Shown here one piece after another: positions 30,154-41,433 of a stretch of 64,000 nt of DNA. A program made the translations under genes and the position numbers. The DNA is taken from assembly GCA_002422305.1 (NCBI GenBank), contig DIUG01000011.1:4313-68312 (forward strand), given 5' to 3'. The DNA is from Patescibacteria group bacterium UBA6164. GTDB taxonomy: Bacteria; Patescibacteriota; Gracilibacteria; BD1-5; UBA6164. Position 1 is the first letter of the stretch; each line of letters begins with the position of its first letter. Under the pieces are notes generated by a model, which saw only the letters and a list, made by a program, of their open reading frames with translations, was not told the DNA's origin and made no database searches.

Positions 30154-31401
30154 ATGAATAAAATTTTAATTGAGACATCATGGAGTTTTGCTACAAAAAT
30201 AATTACTATGATTTTATTCTTTGGAATAAATATCTTTTTAGCAAGAAAAATAGGAGTAGAACTCTTTTGAGTCTGGAGTTTTTTATTCTCTTTTGTTACT
30301 ATTGTTTCAATAATATCATTTTTTTGACTAAATTTATCAATAAAAAAATTTACAGCAGAATACAATGAAACAGAAAATTTAAAATCTTTAATAAAGGGCT
30401 GATTAACTTTGAGAGTAATTATTAGTTTTATTTTTGTTTTAGTAATGTTTTTTTTATATAAACCTATTGTTTATATTATTTGAAAACCTGAACTTGAAGT
30501 ATTATTTTTATATAGTATTCCTTTGATATTTTTATCTGGTATGGTAGAATTTTTAAAATATATTTTTATGTGATTACACAGAATAAAATATAATTTTATA
30601 ATAAATTTATTTGAATATTGATTAAAACTATTATTAATAATTCTTTTTTTTAGTTTCTCTATATCAATAACAAGTATCATATCCAGTTTTATATGAGCAA
30701 TGTTTATTACTACAATAGTATGAATTTATTTATTATATATGAATTTTTATAAAGATTTAATTTGAAATAATAAAGATTTTAAAAAGGATATATTAAATTA
30801 TTCTTACCCATTTATAATTATTGCTATATGATTTATAGCTATTACTGAAATAGATACTTTTATGCTTGGTATTATGTCTACAAATGAAGAAGTTTGATTT
30901 TATGCAGTAGCAAAATCAATAATACTTTATGCTCCACATATTACAACTGCTATTGCAATGTGAATTATGCCTATTTTTGCAAAAATGAATGATGAAAACA
31001 AAAAAGAATTAAAGAAAAAACTTATAAAGTTAATAAAGTTTAATAGTTTATTATTTACTTTTATAGTTTTATGAATAGTTTTTTTGTCTCCTTATTTAAT
31101 CCCTTTTATTTTTTGAATTGAGTATATTTGAGCTGTTCTACCTTTACAAATACTTAGTATTTATTTATTTTTGTATGCTAATTCAGTTATATTAAATGAT
31201 TTTTTAGATTATACATGAAAAAATAAAAAAAGAGCATATTATATGCTCTTAATTCTTGTATTAAGTATTATTTTGAATTATATTCTTATTCCAAAATATT
31301 GAGCTGTTTGAGCATCAATATGAACTAGTATATCATATTCAATATATTTTTTATTAAATAGTATTGAGGTTAAAAGAACTATTTCTTCCGTATTCAAATA
31401 A
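30154..31401 (+). CDS. Wzx-like polysaccharide flippase (MATE/MOP superfamily)
   Basis: This 415-residue protein has about 12 membrane segments of similar length throughout. The N-terminal SFATKIITMILFFGINIFLARKIG is characteristic of O-antigen/teichoic acid flippases, and KSIILYAPHITTAIAMGIMP is a conserved central region. It should flip lipid-linked oligosaccharide across the membrane. It follows the ATP-grasp gene after 6 bases. The end overlaps the convergent GT-C gene by 23 bases, with no room for a terminator. Confidence 0.88.
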
Positions 31402-33511
31402 CTGTATCTCAATATTTTTTAACCTCCCATATAGGTGGAGTATTATTTAAATATCGTTGTAAATGTTCAGTATTATATTTAAGTGTAAAATGATATGGTA
31501 TTATTAAATAATCTGCATCATCGTATCAATATCTTGATGTAATATTAATAGTATTATTTTTTAAATCTTCTTTTATTGCTGAACTTATCCATCAATAATA
31601 AGCTATATTACTATTACTAAATATATCTTCATTTTTATTTATATAATCAATTGCATTTTTTGTATAGGAAAACCATTCCGAATAATGTAAAATATTTTTA
31701 TTAAATAATTGATTTTGGTAAATTATAGTACTTTTTATTTCTCAACTTTCAAATTTATCATAAACAAAATTAAGTGTACTTACAAATAAAATTAATCATA
31801 TAATATATTTATTTTTAAATAATAAAAGTAATAATATTATTATTAATGGATAAAATACCATTAAATATTTTCAATTTGCGAATAGATGAGGATATATTCA
31901 AATATCTGTTCATGATCTTACATATCAAATATAAAAAATTGCCATTAAAAATAAATATATACTTAAAATTAATAAAAAATCAATTATTGAATTTTCTTTA
32001 AATATTATATATAATAAGGATATAAAAAATATTAAAAATAAAGTGAGAGGCATAAAAATAATGAAATTTAACATTGAGAGATTAATGAAATCAATGATCA
32101 AAAGTTCTTTATAAGACTCAATATTCATTACAAAATTTAGATATATATATTCTTTATTTATTAATATATATATACAGTATAAAAATAATAATAAAGATAA
32201 TAACTTTAAACATATCATAAAAAAATATTTTCAATATACTTTATATTTAATAATTTTATCAATATAATATAATCAAAATATTAATATAATATTTATTAGT
32301 AAAAATTTATCTACTGATGTTATGAAAATATATTCCGGATATATTAATAATAAAGGAGATATAACAAAAGAACTTATAATAAAACTAATCGTAAAATAAA
32401 AGAAAAAATATTTTAATTTATTTTTGTATAATGATATATTGTTTAAAGTTATTTTATTATCTATAATAAAATAAATAATAGGAGTTAATAGTATTAATGA
32501 AATTAGCCAATAAGACTTAAAAGATGTAAATGAGGCTAAAGAATAAAATATTCATGAAATTATTGCTATTTTATAATTAAATCATTTATATAATAAATGT
32601 ATTATTCATAAAATAGGTATTACTATTAATAATCCATTTATACTATCATGATTTACAACTCTAGAATAAGCTTGAAAAAGAGGAAAAATTAATATAATAA
32701 ATGAAGTATAATATGCAATATTTTTATTAAAAATTTTTTTTATAATTCAAAATATAAAAAAAAGAGAAATTAAATTAAATATTATAACTCATAGTCTTGA
32801 TAAAAAAAAGTAAATATTCCATGAAAAAGTATTTGTTCAATATACTAAATTAAAATAAGGATAAGCTAATAATTGAGTATATATTTTAGTTAATCAACTT
32901 GATAAAACTATAGTGGTTCATTCTAAATTTAAACTTAATAATGAATTAAAGTATACAATTGTATCAGAATATAAATATGAAGAATTATATTGTCATAAAT
33001 AATCTGGGACAACAGTATAATCTATATGTCATGGATATCCTATCCAACGAAATTCATCATTATAATAATCTTTTCATAAATCAGGTATTGTAGATATAAA
33101 AAAACATCATAATCAAATTAAAAGTAATCCACCTTTTACCCCCTCTCCATACATCCACTTAACCACCCCCCTCACCACAGGAATTTTATTTACTCTCGGA
33201 AACTTACTCCCAAACTCTTTTTTCCTCTCTTCCTCTTCAAACAATTCTTTCTCTTGCTCTTCCTCTATACTCTCAATTTTATCTTTATTTGCATAAAAAA
33301 GCAAACTCCCACTCACAATAGCAAAAACTATTATTCCATATTGAATAGCTAAAATATTATTTAATATTTTAGCTCAAAGTTCATAATTTTGTATATCAAA
33401 TCAAAAAATAGAAGTACTAAATATTTGAGCGAAAACAAGAATACATAAACATGTAATAAATATAATGGAAAGATTATTAACAAATTGTTCTTTGGTAAAA
33501 TTATTTTGCAT
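31379..33511 (-). CDS. GT-C glycosyltransferase, multi-spanning
   Basis: This 710-residue integral membrane protein has at least 12 helices. Near residue 150, NDEFRWIGYP sits in a first periplasmic loop after helix 3, which gives the acidic D-E pair usual for GT-C (PMT/ArnT-like) enzymes. A charged cytoplasmic loop (KDKIESIEEEQEKELFEEEERKKE) breaks the N-terminal helices, unusual for the family. It probably transfers a sugar from a polyprenyl-phosphate donor to a surface glycan or protein. It overlaps the flippase gene by 23 bases. Confidence 0.75.
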
Positions 33512-33526
33512 TTTTAAAAGTTATTG

Positions 33527-33685
33527 TTATGAATTAAGTTTTTTAATATTTTCATTTAATTTTTTTATTATTTCATAAGTAGCAATTGCTATAGGTTTTG
33601 TAGCTGTTCTAAGAGAATATTCTACTACAAGTTTATTTTTTCTTTTACAAAGAATTATTCATACAGAAGGATTTTCAATAGAATT
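33527..33685 (-). pseudogene. DUF1016 C-terminal remnant
   Basis: The minus strand reads GIILCKRKNKLVVEYSL and TKPIAIATYEIIKKL, which matches the C-terminus of the intact DUF1016 protein (GIILCKTKNRVIVEYAL). An in-frame TAA at 33686-33688 and absent upstream domain show this is only a tail. It is the third DUF1016 copy in the window. Confidence 0.75.
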
Positions 33686-33689
33686 TTAG

Positions 33690-33850
33690 CATATATTTCA
33701 AATTTCTTTCTCAATATCACGAATTCTCTCAAAATTCTTTTATAAGATCTAAGGGAGAGAATTAGGCCTTTAGGTCATCCTATGGACAAGAGTTGGTTAT
33801 TTTCCTACAAGTCTAATATTAAGTAATGAGATTTTGAAATATATATTTAA
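33690..33850. other. Unexplained GC-richer intergenic stretch
   Basis: The bases are less AT-rich than the surroundings. GAATTCTCTC (33721-33730) pairs with GAGAGAATT near 33755, and AGGCCTTTAGGTCATCCT follows at about 33763. All three minus frames contain TAA/TAG, so no long ORF exists. It could be an RNA or decayed gene DNA between the DUF1016 tail and the small membrane protein. I cannot assign it. Confidence 0.4.
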
Positions 33851-33851
33851 A

Positions 33852-34052
33852 CTATTTCTCCTCTTTTTCAAAACTATCAATTATCATTTTTCAAAAAATA
33901 AATATAGCAATTCACAATATTATTAAAAGTGAAATTTTATTTGATAATATTTTTCAAAGAAACAAATTATCAAAATTTAGCTGTATATTTCCAATAAACA
34001 TTAATATGATAAAAATCAATATTAATACAAAAAATAATAAAAGTTCTTTCAT
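33852..34052 (-). CDS. Small membrane protein (66 aa)
   Basis: This 66-residue protein has two predicted membrane segments (ELLLFFVLILIFIILMFIG and a second stretch near SLLIILGIAIFIF) and a basic/acidic C-terminus DSFEKEEK. No family recognised. It lies upstream of the DUF1016 remnant. Confidence 0.55.
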
Positions 34053-34135
34053 AAATTGACTTTTTAATAAATTATTATATAATATATTATACTTATTTTT
34101 TATATAATGCAAATATTTATGAAAAAAATAATATT

Positions 34136-34163
34136 TTGATTTATTAATAATTTATATTATAAT
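34136..34163 (+). promoter_or_regulatory. Promoter of the AbiEi-like gene
   Basis: TTGATT at 34136-34141 and TATAAT at 34158-34163 have the same 16-base spacing as other promoters in the window. The leader (ATTCTTTTAGTTG.. to ATAGAAATG) resembles the one at 25912-25951. Confidence 0.65.
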
Positions 34164-34196
34164 TCTTTTAGTTGTACTTTTTTACTACCTATAGAA

Positions 34197-34814
34197 ATGA
34201 AATATATAGATATTCAAAAAAAACTTGAAAAATTAAAAGTATTTTGAGTAGAAGATTTAAAAATACTTGATGATAAGTATGATAAATCAAAGGTTATGAA
34301 ATGGAAAAAAGCTTGACATATAAAGCAAATAATAAGATGATATTATATTTTAGAAAAAATAAATATAAACCAAAATATACTTTTTAAAATCTCAAATAAA
34401 ATATATTCTCCTAGTTATATTTCACTAGAGAGTGCTTTTTCATACTATAATTTAATTCCTGAACAAACTTTTATTACAACTGCTGTTTCTACAAAAAAAA
34501 CTAGTTGTTTTAATACAGATATTTGAGTATTTGATTATAAAAAAATTAAAACGGATTTATTTTGGTGATATAATATTATAAAAATGTGAGAAAATAAAAT
34601 ATTATTAGCTAGTTTAGAAAAAGCATTGATAGATTATTTTTATTTAGATAGTAATATAAAAAGTATAGATGATTTCGAATTTCTTAGATTTAATAAAATA
34701 ACTCTAAATGAAAAACTGGATAAATGACTATTAAAAAAATATTGATATATATTAAATAGCAAAAATATAATTGATAAAATTAATTTACTTCTTAAATATA
34801 TTGAAAATGATTAA
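34197..34814 (+). CDS. AbiEi-type antitoxin-like protein, orphan
   Basis: This 205-residue protein has the type IV antitoxin AbiEi-like layout. The N-terminal winged helix (KLKVFGVEDLKIL...KWKKAGHIKQIIRGYYIL) is followed by a C-terminal region containing YISLESAFSYYNLIP and ILLASLEKALIDYFYL. Such proteins neutralise AbiEii nucleotidyltransferases and repress their own operon. No AbiEii gene follows; the next gene is a GT-C glycosyltransferase 20 bases away, so it is an orphan and may act as a regulator only. The family assignment is fairly sure, the function much less so. Confidence 0.75.
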
Positions 34815-34833
34815 CTTAGAAATATAAAGCTTT

Positions 34834-36357
34834 ATGAAAAAAATAATATTCTATATACTACTTTCTCTTATATTCATTTATTGAATTTATTTGAGATATT
34901 ATGAGCTATGAACTTGATCATTTTGGATAGATGAATGATATAGCTCTATTATTTCATATTTTTCTTATTTAAATGGTTTTGCTCCTTATTTAAATACTGA
35001 AAGATATGATTTTCAATATTATATTTTTACATTTTTTCAAACTCTAAGTTTTAATTTTTTATGAGTTAGTGATTTTTCTGCAAGAATCCCTAGTTTTATT
35101 TTTTGAGTATTAAATATAATTATTGTTTATATATTTTCAAAAGAATTATTAAAAAATAATAAATATAAAAGTTTATGAATAATATTTATTATGTTTTTAT
35201 TCACTTTTTCTACATGGCAAATAATATGGTCTAGAGAAGCTAGATTTTATGAATTATTATCATTTATATATTTAATTAATATATATTTACTATGGAAATA
35301 TTATATAGATAATAATAATTCATTTTATTTTCTATGGTTTTTAATAATATCTTTCATTTGAATAATATTTCATCCTTTTTGCTTTTGATTAATTTTTATA
35401 TGATTTTTATGTGCTTTATATAAAAAATTTAAAAAGTATAGAGATATTTCACTTATTTTTATTGTATTAATTATTTATATAATTATTGATTTAAGTTTTA
35501 AATATATAAATATATGAAGTATTAATATTTCTAGTTCTATACCTCGCCTAAATAATATATGAGATTATAATTATATAAATTATTTATTTTTTTATATAAA
35601 AAGTATTTACTCTCAACTTTGAATAATATTTATATCATATATTTTTTGAATTATTTATTTTATTTATAATAAAAAGATCTTTGAATTTATAATTTTTTGA
35701 CTAATTGTAATTATAAATATCTGATTTATATCTTATTGATATATGGCACATACTAGATATATGTTTCATATTTATTCTATAATAACCCTTATTTGATGAT
35801 ATAGTTTAGTTATTTTTTTTAATTATTTAATAAATAATTATAATTATAAATTTAAAAAAACTCTAATTATAGCTTCATTTATAATATCTATATTTAGTTT
35901 ATACCAAACATATAGTATAAATTTAATACCTCAAAAATATTATTATATAGATTTTACATCACCAAAACCAAATTTTAAGACAACTTATAAGTATTTAGAA
36001 GAAAATTATGAAAAATATTCTATAATCTCTTGATTTCCTCAATTATGTTATTGGTATAATTTAGATAATCCTGAGATATGTAGTTATTCACTAAGATTAA
36101 ATCTAGTATGAAATAAAAATTTAGAGAAAAATATAGAGAAAAATAAAAATGAAAATTATACAAATATAAAATATTTAGATAATTTTAAAAATATAGATAA
36201 TCTGAATAATTATTTTTTTGTAATAGATGATTTAACTATAAAAAATATTATAGATAAAAAACTTTTAACCGATATAAAAAATAATTGTAATATGATTTAT
36301 AAAGATATATGAAATGGTGAAAGTAGCAATTTTATATGAATTTGGAAGTGTAGATAA
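34834..36357 (+). CDS. GT39-like/ArnT-type GT-C glycosyltransferase
   Basis: This 507-residue membrane protein has about 11-12 helices. Near the N-terminus, ELGTGSFWIDEGYSS gives the D-E motif in the first periplasmic loop, as in PMT_2/GT39. ARIPSFIFGVLNIIIVY and WSREARFYELLSFIYL are typical of the family. The C-terminal soluble part is periplasmic. It uses a polyprenyl-phosphate sugar donor, likely produced by the GT2 at 24913. Acceptor unknown. It is in a possible operon with the AbiEi-like gene. Confidence 0.88.
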
Positions 36358-36405
36358 GTTTTTATTATAAATATTGATTTTTTGACAAAAATATGTTAAA
36401 TAAAC

Positions 36406-36433
36406 TTGACTTTTATTTATATATATATATAAC
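36406..36433 (+). promoter_or_regulatory. Promoter before surface protein gene
   Basis: TTGACT at 36406-36411 and TATAAC at 36428-36433 are 16 bases apart, 65 bases before the start codon at 36499. The -10 is inside an AT repeat, so its exact place is uncertain. Confidence 0.45.
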
Positions 36434-36498
36434 ACTTATATATTAATAATATTTTTATCAAAAAAGATATTATTAAATATAAAATTTTTACCTTTATA

Positions 36499-37689
36499 AT
36501 GCTAAATTATATGAAAGATACTTATATATCAAAATTAACTAAAAATAGTTGATTTATGTTTTGAACTGTTATAATATTATTATTATTTCTTGTTACAAAT
36601 CTTCCTGCAATAGCTTGAATCGTATGAATTTGAATAATGTGATATTGAAGTGATGGTGATTACAATAATCCAAGTATTAGCCTTTCTTGATCTATTCAAG
36701 TTTGAACATGAGAAACTTTAACTTGAGCGGTTGCTTTTAATACTACACAAGCAATTAATTTTTTAAATGGTTCTATTAATGTTATAATACCAAATGGTAC
36801 TGAAATAACAAATTCTACTTGAACTTGATTTAATATTACAGAAATATCAACTAGTGTTTTAACTAGTTTACCTATTGCTATAGCTTCAAATGAAGAAGAA
36901 ATTTGAAAAATATATTTTTGAATTAATTGATTAAAATTGAATTTTTCAAAACCTGTAAAGTTACAAATACCTGTAAATACAACAAAATCAACAGTTAAAA
37001 TAAAAGCTAAACATTTTTGAATAGATTGATATCAAACATTTGCTTTAACTGATACATTAGGTTCTAGTTGTAATAATTGATATGCTAGCCCAACTGCAAA
37101 TACTGCTAATGTAGTAAATTGAATAGCAACTATATATACTTGTTCAGCTTCTAGCTTTGTAGCTGTTACAGATAAAAATGTAGTGATTGTTTCTACTTGA
37201 GGTTGAAGTTCTGGTGGTGGATGAGGAGGTTGATCTTTATTAAGTAGAGATAATTGTCCAAATTGAGATTTTTCACCAAGTTATTATGATAGAAAATGTT
37301 GAGCTACTCCAGTAGTTTATGTAGATAAAGATTCTACTAAAACTGGTTCTTTAGTTTATACTGATGAAACACCTATTATAAATAATACTGGTTCTATAAT
37401 TAACTGAAAAAAAATAAAACTTACATATAAATGAATTGATATATTAGTTATTGATTGATATGCAATATCTAAAAAAACTGCTATTGTTGCTAAAAAGATA
37501 ATAGACAATAATAAGATAAGTTTTGAGAAAAAAGAAAATTATGTAAAAAGATTAAATGAATTTTTGTTGTCAAAATACGAAATTGATACACAAAATGAAA
37601 AACTTAAAAAACTTAAAAATAAATATATAAAACAATATTTTCTTTTAAGATCATTACATAAAGAAATTATAAATGATTTAAAATCATAA
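36499..37689 (+). CDS. Exported surface protein with Gly-rich linker and coiled C-terminus
   Basis: This 396-residue protein starts MLNYMKDTYISKLTKNSGF, then a membrane segment (about residues 22-42) that ends in MGYGSDGDY, an exported, processed-style N-terminus. Residues about 60-230 are Thr/Ser/Asn rich with a beta-sandwich look. STGGGSSGGGGGGS then DNCPNGDFSPSYYDRKCG, a two-Cys motif seen in code-25 CPR surface proteins, follow. The last 80 residues are a Lys/Glu-rich coiled region. Likely cell-surface. Not assignable to a known family. Confidence 0.65.
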
Positions 37690-37724
37690 AAAAACACTTA
37701 ATATTAAGTGTTTTTTTATGATTT
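37681..37724. terminator. Perfect 44-bp palindrome between convergent genes
   Basis: Two 22-base arms (left starts AAATCATAAAAAAACACTTA) form an uninterrupted palindrome that contains the stop codon of the surface protein and touches the stop codon of gpsA. It can end transcription in both directions. Confidence 0.85.
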
Positions 37725-38671
37725 TAAATCTCAACTAATCAATACAGAAATTTTATATTATAAAATCATTTTTTATCTTTAACTTTTTCATATACTGCCT
37801 TTAGTGTTTCATATCATTCAGCATGCTTTTTTTCTGATTTTAAAATATTTAATACTTCCATGATATCTTTTCAAGATCATAATAATTGTCAAAAATATCT
37901 ATTTCTAGAATTACCAAAACATGTAGCGACAATATCTCAACCAAGAGAATAATAAGAAAAATCTAAATCTTTACTTCATCAATATAATTTAATTATTTCC
38001 TTCATTTCATCATAAAAATCTACTAAATAATATCCTATACTAGATTTTTCTAATCATTTTCATTCATAATATCATACCATTATAGCCATAATATTTTTTA
38101 AACTTCCATATAATTCTATGTTCACAATATTTGTTTGTATTTTTATTTTTAAAAAATTACTTTGTAATAACAATTTTATTTTATTTCAAATAACAATATT
38201 TTTTATTCATAAATCTGCTCAAAGCATTTTTCACTCAACGACTTCAGAAGCTATCATTCATCATGATAAAATAGAATAATTATATTCTTTTCATTTCAAT
38301 ATTTCATCAATCATTTCACTAATTGGCTTATTATATTTTATATCAATTCATTTTGCTAAATTTAAAATAGTAACTCCTGTTTTTAATTTATCTTTTATTG
38401 AATTCATACTAGATGAAATAAATTGTGTAGGTATTGCTATTATTAGTAAATCAATTTCTTTTATTATATCATTATAATCATCTATTATAATTACATTTTT
38501 TGGAAGTTCATGTCAAGGGAAAAAATATAAATGTTGTCTACTCTTTTGTACAAAATCTATTAATTCTTTGTTTAGTTCATAAACATATAAAATTTGTTCA
38601 GGATTATTTTCTCAAAGCATTTTATTTATAGCAAATCAAAAAGCTCAAAATCATAATGTAAGTATTTTCAT
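37724..38671 (-). CDS. gpsA: NAD(P)-dependent glycerol-3-phosphate dehydrogenase
   Basis: This 315-residue protein has the Rossmann start ILTLGFGAFGFAINKML, IAIPTQFISSSM, the family motif LAKGIDIKYNKPISEMI and the conserved NIVNIELYGSLKNIMAIMVGYYEGK (catalytic Lys region). It makes sn-glycerol-3-phosphate, a phospholipid precursor, from DHAP. The last 13 residues read through the palindromic terminator before TAA. It is a housekeeping gene amid surface genes. Confidence 0.9.
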
Positions 38672-38695
38672 AAATTTAAAGTTAAATATTTTTAT

Positions 38696-41374
38696 TTATA
38701 ACATTTTTTCTTTCCATAATAACATTATTATTAATGAAATTCAAAAAATAGCAATAAAAATATAATATATTACATTTTTATTTTCATCTTCAATTATATC
38801 TTTTTCTAAGGCTTTATTTATTAATTCTTTATCATTATCATTTATTTTTGTATCTACTTTTTTATTAACAGTAGATGCTTTTTCTTTTTTTGGTGTTTGA
38901 TAAAAATTAACATTATATTCTCAAATATTTAGTTCTCAATTTTCTCAAGATATTGCTAAATATACTTTATAATTTCAAAATTTTTCATATTTGATACTCT
39001 TAGGATTTTTTCAATCAAATTTTTTTCAATTTCAAAAATCCCAACTATATTTTTTTATTTTTCAAATACTTTCACTTCAATCAAAATTTATACTACAAGT
39101 ATCCATACAAGTAATAGAATTTCAAGTAATTGTTTTATTTTTTCATATCTGTCATTGAATAGTTATAATAGCTTTTAAATTATTTTTATTATTACTATTA
39201 TTTACTACATTTTTTTCATCAATTTTATTTCATAACTCAATATTTGTAGCCCATATTCATACATTATTTTTTTTAGCTATTTCTTGTGCTTTTTTATATT
39301 CATCTTTATATTTAAAATCATAATCTAAATAAGCTTTTGCATAACCTAATTCTATTAACTTTTTATTAAAACTTTCTCAATTAACATAAACAAATCAAAG
39401 TAATCTAGCATATGAATCTCTAAAATTATTCGGATCTATTTGAATTTCTACTTCTTCTCCATTAATATTATCATTTACATAATCATGTGCTTCTTGTCAG
39501 AAATTTTGTACTTCCAAATTTGGATGTTTTGTTTCGGGACTATCTATTCAAATAAGTCTAAGTTTTTCTATTTTTTTTGAATTTAAAAATTGTATTTTTA
39601 TTGTATCTCAATCTATTACTTCAATAACTTTAGCCATTCAAGAAAAAATATCCAATCTAGAATGATCTAAGTAATATCATTCTTTTACTTTAAAATCCCG
39701 ACTCAAAGTATCTAACAATATATTATCACAAAATAAATTTACAGAATCAATATCATTATTTAAATTTAATTTAGTTTTTTCTTTATAATATCTTTTTATT
39801 TCTCATTTTTTTATTTTGTCACCTTTTTCAAAACTATAAGGCTTACTTCATCAATCTATTTTATCATCCAAACTACAACCATATAATTCTATAGTTTCTT
39901 TTGTTTTATTTATTATTTCAATATATTCCATATCATCACTTCAAACAGGATTTGGCATTACTTTATGAATAAGAAGTTTTATTCACTTTTTCTTTGGAAC
40001 ATATTGAGGATCATTATTATTTTCTGTGGTACTTGAAATATTTTTATCTATTTTTGTATTATTTTTTGATTTTTCTTCATTTTTTTCTATATCTTTTTTT
40101 TCTATATCTTTCTCAACAAGAAAATTTGTAATTTTTAATTCATTACTATTAAAATTTGAAATATTTGAATCTTCATAAACTTTTAATTTTATTAAAAATT
40201 CTCAATTAGTATATTTAACATATCAAGGATTACATTTTTGTTCAGTTCAAGTAGCATAAGTCCCTTCTCAAAAATCCCATAAACATCTTTCTTTTGAATT
40301 TTTTGTTTGATAATTTAAATTTATACTACAATTTTTTTTATTAGTACATTCATTTTTATCATTTAATCAACTTTGAATTATTATTTCAGGTTTATTTATT
40401 TTTATTAAATCAGTATTATTTATGGAACTAGTATTATCAGTATAAACATTACTTATATAAGTATTTGATGAAACTACTACAGGTTTTATATATCAATCAT
40501 TTATTACTTTAAATGTTTTTTCTGAAAAAAGTGTAGTATCTGTTTTACTTATTATTTTGAATTTAAAATAATAAGTTCATTTAGGTAAAATAATTGTTGT
40601 TGGATTACATTTTTTTTCTTCTCATGTAATAAATCAAAAATCTAATTCACATAAGTAATTTGATTCTTTAAAACTTCACACAAAACTATTTCTTAAATCT
40701 ATATTTATCTTACACTCTTCTTTACTTGTATCACAATTATAAACTGAAACAATATCGTCTTTTTCTAATAAATAAGTTGGTGATTGAAAAGTATATTCTA
40801 TTTCTGGAAATAACACTCCAGAAGATGAATTAGTATTTCATATTTCTTGTTCTATTTCTTGTTCTATTTCTTGTTCTATTTCTTGTTCTGTTTCTTGTTC
40901 TGTTTCTTGTTCTGTTTCTTGTTCTGTTTCTTGTTCTGTTTCTTGTTCTGTTTCTTCTGCATTATTTCATTCTTCTAATTGATTATAAATAACTATTATT
41001 TTTCCTTTTTCACTTGTTAAATAACTAAAACTATCTATTAAATTTCAAAAATTATCATAAAGAAATAGTTCTTCATCTGTATTATTTAAAAGTATTTTTG
41101 TTTCTGGTCTATAATATTTTTTCTTTTCAAAAGCATTTAAAAAATATGTTCAATCAAAAATAAATTCTTTATTACCTTTATCTTTTAATATATATCAACT
41201 TAAAAACATTACTTCAGGTGTTGAATTGAATAATTCTATGTACTCTAAAGTTGAATCATCTGAAGTATTTGGAAAAATTTCAGAAAAAAATAAATTTCAA
41301 AAAACTTGTTTTAAAACAATTATAAAAAATGTAATAAATAATACTATAAAAATATAAATTTTTCTAAATTTCAT
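38696..41374 (-). CDS. Surface-anchored SNase-type nuclease with LTD and PKD domains
   Basis: This 892-residue protein starts with an uncleaved or signal hydrophobic helix, then a lamin-tail-domain-like unit (about 35-130), a low-complexity EQET/EQEI repeat, Ig-like regions, and a second LTD-like unit (about 460-540, MPNPVGSDDMEYIEIIN). Residues about 575-700 are a staphylococcal nuclease domain: AKVIEVIDGDTIKIQF, LRLIGIDSPET and SYARLLGFVYV give the catalytic R, E and R. A PKD-like unit follows and a C-terminal TM helix (about 865-888). It would degrade extracellular nucleic acid at the cell surface. Confidence 0.85.
40842..40953 (-). repeat. 12-bp coding tandem repeat (EQET/EQEI)
   Basis: The minus strand repeats a 12-base unit, encoding Glu-Gln-Glu-Thr in six units and Glu-Gln-Glu-Ile in four. 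It separates the first LTD unit from the rest of the nuclease protein. A multiple of three keeps the frame under expansion and contraction. Confidence 0.9.
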
Positions 41375-41433
41375 AAATTAAATAAATGATATAAAAACTT
41401 ATACTATTTGTTTAATATTAATATAATATTAAA

